Assembly (NCBI GenBank): GCA_000969725.1 | Contig: JXSR01S007746.1 | Length of the DNA stretch: 28,551 nt | Strand: one strand, 5' to 3' | Source of the DNA: Ophiothrix spiculata | Lineage: Eukaryota > Echinodermata > Ophiuroidea > Amphilepidida > Ophiotrichidae | In this document: positions 1 to 9,325 of the stretch, piece after piece | How the letters are laid out: each line of letters opens with the position of its first letter | How positions within the stretch are numbered: the stretch's first letter is position 1 | The notes under the pieces: model-generated | Database searches by the model: none | The model's input: only the letters and a program-made list of their open reading frames with translations | What the model was told of the DNA's origin: nothing | Translations under genes and position numbers: made by a program

Positions 1-489
1 GAAATAGTTGTGAATGTGTAGAAAAAATCAGCACCACAGAACATTTTATAATGAAATTAAAGATGGAACAAATATGTGTGTCTCTAGAAATACTCGATCA
101 AGTCGGGCTTTTTTATGACAGGCCGGCAAAAACATTACAAAATATCGCCTGATATATCGGGAAAACATGCCGGTCACCATATTGTTTCTTTGATGATTTC
201 TGAAAGGTTTGCTTCAAAACTTGAAAACAAAGTTTAAATCTTGTATGCTTGAATCACTAATTACAGAGATACAGAGTGTTTTCAGACCACTACTTTACGT
301 GTAAAAGTATAGGAACGTTATTTGGGATAGTGCACCCTTATGAAAATTAATATTGATGATTTTTGCATTTATAGGCCTATTAAAATACTCTGTGCACCAG
401 TTTGCTACATTTCAACAAATCCATTTATAGTTTTCATGAATAGCATAGTCATTTGACTTGAATATTTTCCAGTGTAAGAAGTTCATGAA
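1..489. other. non-coding DNA, no gene seen
   Basis: AT-rich sequence with stop codons in all frames. I see no domain-bearing reading frame, RNA gene or clear element end. It holds one TAGGCCTA palindrome at 372-379, a motif that recurs through the window. It could be intronic or intergenic. Confidence 0.6.
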
Positions 490-675
490 AAGTTACAAGA
501 TTCCATTTAGATTCTCGCAAAAGAATTCTGCAAGAATCTCCAGATTCTCTTGCATTTGATTTAATGTACAATTTGGAAACTTTTAGGAGAAATGTACATG
601 GATTCTCCATAGAAAGCTTAGGAGAATCTTTGCGAGAATGGATTCTTGGATTCTCCTTGAATTTCTGACCCTGCT
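490..675. repeat. AGAATC-rich imperfect inverted repeat
   Basis: The motif AGAATC or its complement GATTCT recurs many times here. A left block containing GATTCTCGCAAAAGAATTC (about 511-529) is partly complementary to a right block reading AGAATCTTTGCGAGAATGG. The end, CTTGGATTCTCCTTGAATTTCT, is echoed near 2328-2351 beside the hAT-like element, which suggests an old dispersed repeat. Target duplications are not visible, so the boundaries are approximate. Confidence 0.4.
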
Positions 676-1222
676 TTCAATCTCAATTTTCTCCTTATAC
701 CTACATGTGTTATGTGCTGCACTTTAAAGTTTGAGGGATATATTGAATAGCACCCTCAAGTTGTTATCCAAGAAATTCTTGCAATTGTAAAATGGGGGCT
801 GCAATGGTGGATGGAATTTGATGACCATATCAGTATAAATCTTCAGGCATTTTGTGGTATGATATATATATTCATAGACGTGAGCAGTATTACAGGAAAA
901 AAGCATACTCTTGAAGATGATGTATTTTGCCTTTTGTTCCTCAAAAGATAATTAAAGGTAATAGCAATGATTCCACTTGGGTATGACAACTTGAGAAAAC
1001 TTCTTTGAATCAAAGAAAGACTTAAAGGGCTTGCCCACCATTACGATTCAGAAATTTCACTTTTTCCCACACAAAATGATAATTTTTTTGGTGTTATAGA
1101 AACGGCATGCCCATACAAACTTACCACTGTGATTGTTTTCTAAAAAACAAGGAAATGTGGAAATTCAAGACAAAAATTTTCCATCTGTGAATTTATGGTT
1201 ACTAGTGACTCTAAATTCCAGT
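676..1222. other. non-coding DNA, no gene seen
   Basis: AT-rich sequence without a convincing reading frame, repeat or RNA. The short minus-strand reading frame at 724-906 has low-complexity composition and no recognisable domain. Nothing else can be supported here. Confidence 0.55.
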
Positions 1223-1224
1223 TA

Positions 1225-1418
1225 CAGTATTTTTATTGATTAAGTTTCTCCGTTCGCAGGGTTTTTATTGAACGACACTTGTTGCTACAGTGGTTTGCGT
1301 GTATATTTACTGTGTGATTGGTCTAATTCCAGTGCTTGTGAAGCGCCGATGATCACACGTGTCACGCAACGAGTTAAACTATGCAGTACGCAGGGAAACT
1401 TAATAAATGAAAATACTG
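1225..1418. mobile_element. 194-bp MITE with TA target duplication
   Basis: The ends are inverted repeats. The left begins CAGTATTTTTATTGATTAAG and the right, read in complement, begins CAGTATTTTCATTTATTAAG, continuing as imperfect pairing for about 35 bp. A TA dinucleotide lies directly outside each end (1223-1224 and 1419-1420), as expected for the Tc1/mariner superfamily. The interior has no coding capacity and is slightly richer in CpG than its surroundings. I infer a non-autonomous element moved by a transposase encoded elsewhere. The exact family is unknown. Confidence 0.6.
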
Positions 1419-1563
1419 TAGCAAGCAGATGAATGACACATTTGTTTTGATTTAGCTTTATATTGGGTAATATTCAAACAAATATACTTGAATATGAGCT
1501 CTATTTAAAAAAAAATCAAAATGAAGGAGAAACTTGTCAAATTAAAAAAACTGTAAAAGTATA

Positions 1564-1844
1564 AGGGTCAAATCATAGTCGGCCTCCAAACAAAATTTTT
1601 CCTACCAAATATTTGGTCGTGACGTCACCAAATATTTGCCATTTAATTTAAACTATGAACGGGTAACAAACATTTGGTCCAATGTATATGGCAATTCAAT
1701 TACATGTGCAATCTAGTGCGAAGTTTTATTTGGTCTCAACTCGGTGTTGAAGTTATTTTGTTTGGAGTCACTTGTCATTTTGACATCACGACCAAATGTT
1801 TGGTAGGAAAATTTTTGTTTGGAGGCCGACTATGATTTGGCCCT
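1564..1844 (+). mobile_element. 280-bp MITE family, copy A
   Basis: Inverted arms of about 60 bp begin AGGGTCAAATCATAGTCGG on the left and AGGGCCAAATCATAGTCGG on the right (complement). The arms continue with CCTCCAAACAAAATTTTTCC and ACCAAA-ATTTGGT. The middle is shared with copies at 9809-10087 (same orientation) and 27985-28262 (inverted). A full TGACGTCA site lies in the left arm at 1620-1627. In the right arm the corresponding site is degraded to TGACATCA. AGTATAA occurs just outside the left end (1558-1564) and 3 bp beyond the right end (1848-1854), so it may be a remnant target duplication, but this is not clean. There is no coding capacity. Confidence 0.8.
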
Positions 1845-2009
1845 AATAGTATAAAAATTGGGAAAGGCACACAAATGTGATGCTGTGAGTAAAATGGGGT
1901 TGTTAATATCTAAATGTGTGTTGTAGAATTTTGTTTCAATTTGAGAGAATCAAAATTGATTGAAACAGCTACAATTACTACATATTTCAATGGAGGAATT
2001 GATTCTCAT

Positions 2010-2286
2010 CAGTGGCGTAGCTAGAGGGGGAGCCGTGCCCCCCCCCCCCCCATTACTGACCGTCCGTTGGTTAAAAAAAGCGCCCGTCGGTAAAGTTGAG
2101 CCGGGCGGCGATACTGTATAAACAGTCCACTGCCAATGTCAGTTTCTACAAAAACTACCTCATATAGATGATATAGGTTATTTGCTCTGCTCACTTCATT
2201 CGCTCCGCTCGCATGGTCAATACAATTCTGTCGGTTCATCTTCATATTGTGCCCCCCACACTTTCGAAAACCTGGCTACGCCACTG
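2010..2286. mobile_element. hAT-like MITE, 277 bp, with 8-bp target duplication
   Basis: The ends are CAGTGGCGTAGCTAG on the left and, in complement, CAGTGGCGTAGCCAG on the right. The flanking 8-mers are ATTCTCAT (2002-2009) and ATTCTTAT (2287-2294), differing at one base. CAGTG-type ends and 8-bp duplications are established marks of hAT transposons. The interior holds a run of 14 C (2038-2051) and a CTCCGCTCGC-like stretch near 2200. No transposase remnant is visible, so this is a non-autonomous copy. It sits inside older repeat-like DNA resembling the 490-675 segment. Confidence 0.8.
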
Positions 2287-2510
2287 ATTCTTATATCTTG
2301 CTGCTAAGAGTATCATTGCAAGATCTACTTGGATTCTCACTGAATTTCTTGCCCCGGCGTAGTTTTTGCTGGTATTTATACTTTCATGGTCAAAGTGAGC
2401 CCAAATCAGGATCAAACTTCTTGATCAAATATGAGCTCATCCTTTCCTAATCAAAGTGAATCAGAGATTTTTGATCCTGAAATCAGAACAAAAATATCCT
2501 GGACTGTATT

Positions 2511-2672
2511 CACTGGTGTGCCCAGGATTTACCCTTGCTGGGGGCTAAATGGGATTTGCTTATTATGAGGGGGCTGAGTGATAAAAATCATTAAAAACAG
2601 GCTGATTTTACATGATTTTTACAATCTTGCGGGGTCTTCAGCCCCCAAAGCCATCCCCTGGGCACGCCAATG
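2511..2672. mobile_element. short hAT-like MITE, 162 bp
   Basis: The left end CACTGGTGTGCCCAGG pairs with the right end, whose complement is CATTGGCGTGCCCAGG. GTATT flanks both sides (2506-2510 and 2673-2677). A 5-bp duplication is shorter than the usual hAT 8 bp, so either the duplication has decayed or the family differs. The interior contains GGGGGCT on one side and AGCCCCC on the other, plus a second inverted pair, AAAAATCAT and ATGATTTTT, so most of the element can fold on itself. Confidence 0.65.
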
Positions 2673-2765
2673 GTATTTGTATATTTGAGATCTTGACTTT
2701 TGGGCTTGGTAATGTGCAAGATGAGAGATAACCATGCAATGCAGCATTGACTTGCATTGGCATCT

Positions 2766-2864
2766 CATGTCATTCCTTCTAGTTCAAGAGAATGTCAGAC
2801 AAAACTTTGTGTTTCTAGCACACCCTACCACATGTCATTTTGTCTAGTTCAAGAGAATTCAGAC
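2766..2864. repeat. 35-bp direct repeat, two copies
   Basis: CATGTCATT then CTAGTTCAAGAGAAT then TCAGAC occurs at 2766-2800 and again at 2831-2864 with small changes, 65 bp apart. It is probably a local duplication. No function can be assigned. Confidence 0.5.
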
Positions 2865-3720
2865 ACTTGATGGTAGAGTGGAGTGGAAGCTCCAGACAAG
2901 AAATAAACCTCAATTTCCTTCCTGGATCTCTGTCAAGCACAATTAGGAATGACTGGAGGCCTGTAATGATTCAGTGTGACATGCATGGAGACATTGGATT
3001 CTGTATCCTCTGTATAGATCTAGATTTTGTGATAAAAGAAGGCAAAATTTATAGAATATGACATGGAATTAGGTCATATTGTGGAGAATGAGAATCTCTG
3101 GTGGGGATGAACAAGCTATACTGAGTTTACAATCTCTTATGGGGTTGACCACCATTATGCTTGTCTGAAAAACAGTTAGGGACTTTTTTGAGGTCTCTGA
3201 AATAATTGTGATATATGCTTTTTTTTTATATCATGCTCCAATAAGTTATAGTGAACTGTCCCTAAAAGGAATTGACCTGTTGTGTACTTTACTCATCAAT
3301 TAATGAGAACACCTTGGAAAAATAACTTGTGTTTTATGATTTTCAGTTCTTGTTAAATGCAAAGTTTTTCAATTAATTATCCAATAATTTGATCATCAAG
3401 TTCATGTGTAGTGGCCTGTCATTTCAAGGGTTGATGATTTCATTTCATAAGGTGAAACTTGTTGACACTTAAGTATCATAACTCTTTCTTAACGAATTGT
3501 TTCTTTTAATGATTTCTTTGCTAATTAAGTCTAAACGAACTGAATAATGAACTTGTCAATCAAGTTAATGAAGCATTTTTCCTTTCCCAGTAGAAGGAAG
3601 ACTGAAGAAACATTATACAGTGATGATTTGGATCATTAGAGCAAGTTTTGACAGACAGTTATGAAGTTTTAGATTTATAATTTGGTGTCATTAAGTTTCA
3701 AGTTCAATTTCATTTTTCTT
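2865..3720. other. unique non-coding DNA
   Basis: No gene, RNA or element boundary is recognisable. The 73-residue plus-strand frame at 2840-3061 shows no domain and begins inside the direct repeat, so I treat it as chance. The second half, 3290-3590, is described separately for its cluster of homeodomain-type sites. Confidence 0.5.
3290..3590. promoter_or_regulatory. candidate enhancer: cluster of TAAT-core sites
   Basis: This stretch packs several homeodomain-type cores close together: ATCAATTAATGAG, CAATTAATTATCC, GCTAATTAAGTC and CAATCAAGTTAATG. Such density is seen in conserved developmental enhancers, but it also arises easily in AT-rich DNA. There is no direct evidence of function, and conservation with a related species would be the deciding test. 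Confidence 0.18.
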
Positions 3721-3721
3721 T

Positions 3722-4091
3722 AAGGCCTCCCAAAAAGTTGTTTGGTTGTCTTCCACTGCCCACCCCTATTTTTCAAAACTGGAAAAAAGTTTTTACTGTA
3801 CGAAAGTATACCGTGCCCAATTTTCAGATTTCCAAAAAAGTTTGTTTTTTCTTTGAGAATTTTGATCTTTTGAAAATATTGTTTAAGTGGTTATTTTCAT
3901 TTTTTTACATTTTAATACTGTTTTTAAACTTGTATAAAGAGATTTTTCGGTAAAGTTGACTTATTTGCAGCTTTACAGAGTCAATAATTTGGTGTAGTCT
4001 TGACATACATTTGAAAAAAAAATCCGCCTGCCCACACTTACTCAAAAAAAAAAGTTGTGGAGGACAACCAAACAATTTTTTTTTTGTCTAA
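3722..4091 (-). mobile_element. AAGGCC-ended MITE, copy 1
   Basis: The element begins AAGGCC...AAAAAGTTGTTTGGTTGTC and ends GGACAACCAAACAA followed by a T run. It is the inverted counterpart of 18563-18949, with matching ends, a shared GTACA/GTATAC stretch near 3800, and a shared interior including TATACAAG-type sequence near 3935. No transposase is present. The short plus-strand frames here (3738-3953 and 4055-4243) come from T-rich repeat sequence and are not genes. The right tip reads GTCTAA instead of GGCCTTA, so it may be mutated or truncated. Confidence 0.7.
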
Positions 4092-4845
4092 TTGCTGTAA
4101 AGTATATATTTGAGGAATATGTAAAGTTTTATTATATATGGATATTTGAGGAAATGTTAAGTTCAGGGTGTAAACACAGTGGCATGTACATGGGGATGAG
4201 TTCCACTAAAGTGTATTTTTATAGATTTGTGAACAATCTATAAGGTATTTTTTCTTATAAACGGCCAACTTGATTGTAAGATATCAAGTTTGTCAACCCC
4301 CAGATTACATGTATTCAGCTGAATTAGCATGAGAGAACATGCATTTGAAAGTCATTCTACTAGTAACATTTCTGAAGCTTTAAAAAATACACATCCCAAA
4401 TTCTTAAGTCAAAAGCCCTTGTTTGTCTGTAAATGGCCTCCTGGAATGAAAAAATAACCCATTTGTCCTTCCAAGCTATGGCGTACATAGGTCTGATGTG
4501 TTCCTTCCAGAACTTCTTTTTTCTTTTCTAGAATTTTGAGCCACTATTGATTCTGAAGATAAACAGAAGCAAAACATTAGTTGAAATTTCTTTGGTAATA
4601 CCCAAGAAAATTGTGAAGGGTAATCTGTACTCGCTGCCATCTAGTTTTCGCTCATGGAGCAGAGTTATTATATCTCTGGATATGTTTAAAGTTTGGACAG
4701 ATATTCAGGCAGAGCATGTTTCTTCACTTGATGCATATACAGAGTGACATTTTGTTTCATGCGCAGAGTAGGGTATATTACAGCTTGCTCTGATTAAAGT
4801 ACGCAAATATTCCATTTTGAAGATTCTCGAAGTGTGGCACGCAAA
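4092..4845. other. unique non-coding DNA
   Basis: AT-rich DNA without a supported gene or repeat. A plus-strand frame at 4547-4747 has no recognisable domain. The GC and CpG content rises from about 4760 towards the candidate first exon at 4899-4946. Confidence 0.5.
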
Positions 4846-4952
4846 GTGATAAAACGCATGAGGTACAATAACACACCCTCCACGAGCAACAATTCAAGAT
4901 GGCTGCCATCCCATAGGATTTACACGGCAGTGAAATCAAAATGGCGGTGAGT
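4846..4952 (+). promoter_or_regulatory. candidate transcription start region and first exon end
   Basis: This short stretch is richer in CpG than its surroundings. It contains two YY1-like motifs, AAGATGGCTGCC (4897-4908) and AAAATGGCGG (4938-4947). The second gives an ATG GCG directly followed by GTGAGT, a consensus splice donor at 4947-4952. YY1 sites just downstream of animal start sites that overlap the initiator codon are a known arrangement. The upstream ATG at 4899 opens a tiny frame of five codons ending in TAG. No downstream exon could be identified, and the match may be chance. Confidence 0.2.
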
Positions 4953-5411
4953 ACAGATTCCTCTTTACAATTTCCTTGGTAATACCACATATCATCTCAA
5001 ATATTTGAGCAAATTATTAAATTTTGATCCATAAAATGCTGATATATATTCTAATTGAACTTGTCAGTAATCTGTCAATCATTACTTCATAGTCATCTTT
5101 CATTTGGTGCAACCTTGATCCAAATGACAGTACTTGCACTGACTAACACTGCATATCAAGGAACTGGAAGGGGTAATCAAAAAGTTTTGAAACTAATCTA
5201 ATTTGTCTAATTGACGAAATTAGCATGAAAACTATATATAAATAGCCAGGTGATTACATCATGTTCAGGTTTGTCTCTTCTGTACAATATGGGACTGAGG
5301 GCTTTACTTTCCACGTAAGGCCGATGATCTCTCATGAAGTATATGCCCAACCATGTAAACTTTAAAAGCCATTACTCAAAGCTTTGTATTTGCTCTATTC
5401 AGATTGGTCAT
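4953..5411. other. non-coding DNA with an inverted partner of the tandem repeat
   Basis: Mostly unremarkable sequence. GGGGTAATCAAAAAGTTTTG at 5170-5189 is the near complement of CAAAACTTTTCAATTACCCC in the 202-bp repeat (about 5542-5561), so the repeat family probably has inverted ends reaching back to about 5160. Confidence 0.4.
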
Positions 5412-6120
5412 ACACTAAAGGATAAGGTGTTGCGCTTCTAGTAAAGTGGTGTGTTTAAAGATTGAGCCCTTAATTTGCAGTTGGTATTCTTTTTATGAGG
5501 TGCCAATGTTCTACTGGTGTGCAGATTGTCAGTCATAGCTTCAAAACTTTTCAATTACCCCCTGGCCCTGCATGTTTATATGCCTGCGTTTTCATGATTG
5601 ATTATCATGTTATACACTAAAGGACAGGTGTGCTAATCTTCAATTTATACTCCAAAAAATTGGAAAATTAAAGCCCCTAATTTGCCGTTGCACTTCTCTT
5701 TATGAGGTATGCTAGTACAATATGTGCCCGTCATATCGAAAGGTACCTTAAGGGTCCCAAAATGAAAATTGATTTTTTGGTCTCATTTGAAAGATTATAT
5801 TTTAAGCTTTAAAATGACACCTTGCTTTTGGTTATTAGATGTTCAATTGCAAAGTTACATCCAAATTGGTAAAAGGCATTAAAAAACCTTTAGTTCTGAG
5901 AATATAAAATTTAAAGTTTCTTTACTAGTAGAAGTTGAATGGAGATAGGATTTTTATTTTTTTAAACATTTGTCTTACGTTTTGTAAGTTGGAACCTGAT
6001 TAATATGATAGAATACACTTCAAAGATAACATTTCTGATGAAATTAGAAATTCGACCATAGACATGATTTCTGACTATGCTCAGCTTCAATGGCCCGTAT
6101 CTCGTAATTTACTATGCCGA

Positions 6121-6136
6121 CCCTAACCCTAACCCC
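6121..6136 (-). repeat. telomere-like motif, two CCCTAA repeats
   Basis: The sequence is CCCTAACCCTAACCCC. It is the inverted partner of GTTAGGGTTAGGG at 6381-6393, so the 6121-6394 block is bracketed by outward-reading C-strand and G-strand telomere-type repeats. TTAGGG is the telomere repeat of vertebrates and many invertebrates. Two repeats are too few to call a former telomere. Confidence 0.6.
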
Positions 6137-6245
6137 ACTGAATCTCACAATATCCCATTCCACAAAGTTAAGAAATTCGCCTAAGTCCAAATACGTCATA
6201 GACCCGAGTTAGCTATGGTCACGAAATCGCTGCCATGGCAGCGCC

Positions 6246-6322
6246 TACCCAGTGGCTTGACATAGTGATAATCGGACCGGGAAGCGGGGGGTCCCGGGTT
6301 CGAATCCAGGGGGGAACCCGTG
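6246..6322 (+). repeat. tRNA-like (SINE-like) segment
   Basis: A canonical RNA polymerase III B box, GGTTCGAATCC, is present at 6297-6307. A weaker A-box-like stretch (TGGCTTGACATAGTG) starts at 6253, about the right distance upstream. Alignment by eye to tRNA gives a T arm with one mismatch, but the D arm does not pair and no clean anticodon stem forms. This is therefore not a working tRNA. It is probably a tRNA-derived SINE fragment carried within the 5723-6417 element. GGGTTC and GAACCC around the B box could form an alternative hairpin. Confidence 0.5.
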
Positions 6323-6380
6323 ATTTTTGACTTGCAAATTTCCGAGGAAATAGTTTTTAAACGAAGAAGTGGTCAAAAGT

Positions 6381-6394
6381 GTTAGGGTTAGGGT
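6381..6394 (+). repeat. telomere-like motif, two TTAGGG repeats
   Basis: GTTAGGGTTAGGGT runs straight into the GGTACC of the right inverted repeat of the 5723-6417 element. It is the inverse of the motif at 6121-6136. The sequence might have been added by an end-healing event or be part of the element's own end. Confidence 0.6.
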
Positions 6395-6620
6395 ACCTTT
6401 AGATATGACAGGGCACATATGTTTAACTGGCTTGCAGATTATCAGTTGTAGCTTCAAAACTTTTCAATCGTCCCCTGCATGTTTTGCCTGTGTTTTCTTG
6501 ATTGATCATACACTAAAGGACAGGCAAGCTATGCTTCAATTAGTACACAAATAAATTGGTGTGCGCTGAAATTGAGCCTTTGATTTGCAGTTGATCGTCT
6601 CTTTGTGAGGTGTGTTAATA

Positions 6621-6924
6621 TGTTCTGCCAGGGTGCAAGTTGTCAATATAGCTAAGGTAAGGTGATAGTGTACTTTTGTTAAATGGGCCTAATGTATCAT
6701 GACAATTTTATGAATGTCTGATATTGTATGTACATAGCCTATATGTTAGCTTATGTTTTCCCAATCGAGTTGGTGCAATGTCATAGTTTGGTTGTAAAAT
6801 TAAAAAAAAAAAATCAAAATTCTTTGATTGTACTGTTGAGGAACTTAAGATATTCTAAAAGTTTGCTTATAACAAAGTTATAGAAAAGGTAATGCTAAGG
6901 AAAATTTTATGTCGGGTATTGTAT
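6621..6924. other. non-coding DNA, leading partial copy of next repeat
   Basis: AT-rich sequence. From about 6875, GTTATAGAAAAGGTAATG and GGAAAATTTTATG resemble a block that recurs at 6995-7060 and 7320-7370, so a degenerate partial unit of the 313-bp duplication starts here. Confidence 0.45.
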
Positions 6925-7586
6925 GTAGGCTATGCAATGTGCTTTTCAGTTTTAGGGGTAAAATTTGATTTTTTTTGAGCAATTAGGAGAATGATGTTAT
7001 AGAAAAGGTAATGTGGTACTAAACATTGTATAATATTCAGGAAAATCTGTGAAAGTCAGATGTTGTGCATGTGTATTTTTTATATTCTTTGCTTTACCAT
7101 ATCAAGCTCCAAGGATCTGGCTTTAAAAGTATGTTCTTCTTTCCATTTTTTTTTTCAAACTTAGAATTTTGGGGAAGAATTAGGAGAATGATGTAGGCCT
7201 ATATTTAAAAAAGTTTTCTATGAGTAGTGACACACTTGTAGGCTATGCAATGTGCTTTTCAGTTTTAGGGGTAAAATTCAAACTTTTGGAGCAATTAGGA
7301 GAATAAGATATATTTGGATGTTATAGAAAAAGTAATATAGTATTAAACATTGTATAATATTAAGGAAAATCTGTGAAAGTCAGATGTTGTACATATGTAT
7401 TTAATAATCTTTGCTTTACCATATCAAGCTCACAGGATCCGGCTTTAAAAGTATGTTCTTCTTTCCATTTTTTTTTCCAAACTAAAAATTTTTGGGAAGA
7501 ATTAGGAGAATGATGTAGGCCTATATTTAGAAAGTTTTCTATGAGGCCTATATTTAGAAAGTTTTCTATGAGTAGTGACACACTTG
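6925..7586 (+). repeat. 313-bp tandem duplication, two units
   Basis: GTAGGCTATGCAATGTGC begins at 6925 and at 7238. Both units then show TTCAGTTTTAGGGGTAAAAT, AGCAATTAGGAGAAT, TTATAGAAAAAGTAAT, AACATTGTATAATATT, GAAAGTCAGATGTTG, CTTTACCATATCAAGCTC, AAGTATGTTCTTCTTTCC, ATGATGTAGGCCTATATTT and GAGTAGTGACACACTTG in the same order. Unit 2 is longer because of an internal 27-bp duplication. Similarity between units is high, which suggests a fairly recent event. No coding function is seen. Confidence 0.8.
7517..7570 (+). repeat. 27-bp perfect tandem duplication
   Basis: AGGCCTATATTTAGAAAG then TTTTCTATG is present twice in direct succession (7517-7543 and 7544-7570). Unit 1 of the larger duplication has only one copy, so this duplication came after the 313-bp event. 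Confidence 0.8.
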
Positions 7587-8098
7587 AATTAGCAGATTAT
7601 TTATTTGAGATTGTCGTTTTATGTTTAATTGTGTTGCAGACTTTGTTAAAAAGTGTCAATCTGGTTGATATTGAATTTGGAGACATTTAGGCTTGGTTTT
7701 TTTCTGTATACACAAGTGAATTAAATACCTTTCAATATTATTACATGGTAGCTTGACAGCATTTCTGGTAGTTTCAACACATTGCGTAATCAGTATCAAT
7801 CACTTATTAAAAATTTATTAGTGCTGTCTTGTCACACTTTGATGCACTGATGACTATCTTATGCTTGTCATTAAAATTCTGTCAGAGAGTGTAACGTTTA
7901 TGTTGACACGGAAATATAAAGCAAAAACAAAATATAAAGTTTAGGTCCTATGTTTATGTGTAGTAATAATGGTCACTCACTAGATCTAAATGCAGTCTTT
8001 CTTGTGAAATGTTAGTGATCAATGAAAGCAGGCAGTAAGATGATCTGTTGGTTGCAATAACGGATAACTTGAAATCTTAGAGATATAGAGCAATTTTT
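7587..8098. other. unique non-coding DNA
   Basis: No gene is visible. It contains TALE/PBX-type words such as CTTGACAGCATTT and GTATCAATCACTTATT near 7750-7810, which might belong to a regulatory element, but nothing further supports this. Confidence 0.4.
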
Positions 8099-8467
8099 GT
8101 CTCGCCTGAAATTTTTCAGAAGAGACATAGCGATCCGATTTTCTGTCCGACGTCCGCCATCCGCTATCCGGAGCATATCTCAGAAACCGCATGCCCTACG
8201 TTAATGATATTTGGTGACTGGGTAGACCCGGAGCCGAACTAGATCCAGCAAAAATTTCGGCGCAAAATATGCTAAAACAGTACCTAATTTGCATAATTTA
8301 TGCGTAAAATGCTTTAAATGGGATATTTTACAAACCGTGCACCCTACATTCATGATATTTGGTGGGTAGGTGAGGATAGAGCTGCGCTTGTGCCAGCTGC
8401 AATTTGAGCGCAAAATATGCTAATTAAGTACGTAATTTGCATAATTTATGCATAAAATGTAGCTTAT

Positions 8468-9325
8468 TTTTCAACCTTGTCCGATTTCAAAGGTTAAGGT
8501 CTCAAATTGTACGTCTTGGACCAGCGATCAAAAGTATCAATGGGGACCCTGTCGTCCGACCTTTCCCTGGTGGTCAAAGGTCAAATTTTCAACTTTGTCC
8601 GATATCAAAGGTTAAGGTCTCAATTTGTTCGTCTTGGACCAGCGGTCAAAAGTGTCAATGGTGACCCCGTTGTCCGACCTTAAACTGGGGGTCAAAGGTC
8701 AAAACAAAGGTCAAATTTTCAACTTTGTCCGATTTCAAAGGTTGAGGTGTCAAATTGTACGTCTTGGACCAGGGGCCGATTTCACTAAGATTTAGCGATG
8801 GTCGCTAACCCCGTTTTGATCGCTAACTCCAAAAATGATAGCTAAATAGCGGGCATTTTTGACAATTTAGCGATCATTTTTGGAGTTTAGCGATCAAAAC
8901 AGGATTAGCGACCATCGCTAAATCTGAGTGAAATCGGCCCCAGATATCAAAAGTGTCAATGGTGACCCCGTCGTCCGACCTTTCCGTTGGGGTCAAATTT
9001 TCAACTTTGTCCGATTTCAAAGATCAAGGTGTCAAATTGTACGTCTTGGACCAGATATCAAAAGTGTCAATGGTGACCCCGTCCTCCGACCTTTCCGTTG
9101 GGGTCAAATTTCAACTTTGTCCGATTTCAACGATTAAGGTGTCAAATTGTGGGTCTTGGACCAGCGATCAAAAGTGTCAATGGTGACCCATCGTCCGACC
9201 TTTCCGTTGGGGTCAAATTTTCAACTTTGTCCGATTTCAAAGATTCAGGTGTCAAATTGTATGTCTTGGACCAGCGATCAAAAGTGGCAATGGTGACCCT
9301 GTTGTATGACCTTTCCCTTGGGATC
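8468..9325 (+). repeat. six-unit tandem array, about 108-129 bp per unit
   Basis: Units begin with TTTTCAACTTTGTCCGAT at about 8468, 8586, 8716, 8998, 9109 and 9218. Each continues TCAAAG, AGGT-TCAAATTGT, GTCTTGGACCAG, TCAAAAGTGTCAATGG, GACCCCGTCGTCCGACC and GTTGGGGTCAAA. Unit 2 has an extra 12-13 bp and unit 3 holds the 168-bp hairpin element. Several apparent short reading frames on both strands arise only because the unit repeats; they have no independent support as genes. Confidence 0.85.
8773..8940. mobile_element. 168-bp hairpin MITE in unit 3 of the array
   Basis: Almost the whole element is one inverted repeat with arms of about 74 bp, starting GGGCCGATTTCACT and containing TTTAGCGATGGTCGCTAA. 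CAG flanks both sides (8770-8772 and 8941-8943). The neighbouring unit reads GGACCAGATATC without interruption (about 9049-9060), giving a within-window empty site and fixing the target duplication at 3 bp (4 bp if the adjacent C is counted). The transposon family is not assigned. A loop of about 20 bp makes this a strong cruciform or RNA hairpin. Confidence 0.85.

Larger units (their letters stand above)
5723..6417. mobile_element. 695-bp TA-flanked element inside unit 2 of the 202-bp repeat
   Basis: The left end TGTGCCCGTCATATC then GAAAGGTACC pairs with the right end, whose complement is TGTGCCCTGTCATATC then TAAAGGTACC: about 26 bp with one gap and one mismatch. TA lies directly outside both tips (5721-5722 and 6418-6419). 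The flanks rejoin into one repeat unit when the element is removed, which confirms an insertion. The interior has no transposase. Its right half holds a tRNA-like block and telomere-like motifs described below. The superfamily is unassigned; a TA target fits Tc1/mariner-like elements. Confidence 0.7.
5412..6620 (+). repeat. 202-bp tandem repeat, three units, interrupted
   Basis: The landmark ACACTAAAGG occurs at 5412, 5614 and 6510. Between landmarks come shared blocks in order: a GAGCC...TAATTTGC block, CTTTTTATGAGGT, GCAGATT-TCAGT, TTCAAAACTTTTCAAT and CCCTGCATGTTT. The first interval is 202 bp. The second is 896 bp because unit 2 is split by the 695-bp element at 5723-6417. Unit 3 decays after about 6620. 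The array is not coding. Confidence 0.75.

Noticed and set aside
6246..6322. Functional tRNA gene
   Set aside because: The B box is perfect, but the D and anticodon stems do not form and the acceptor ends do not pair; a tRNA-derived repeat is more likely.
6121..6394. Former telomere or chromosome fusion point
   Set aside because: Only two repeats on each side, pointing outward as C-strand and G-strand, at the edges of a mobile element.
8468..9325. CRISPR array
   Set aside because: The units are tandem with no unique spacers, and the context is an animal genome.
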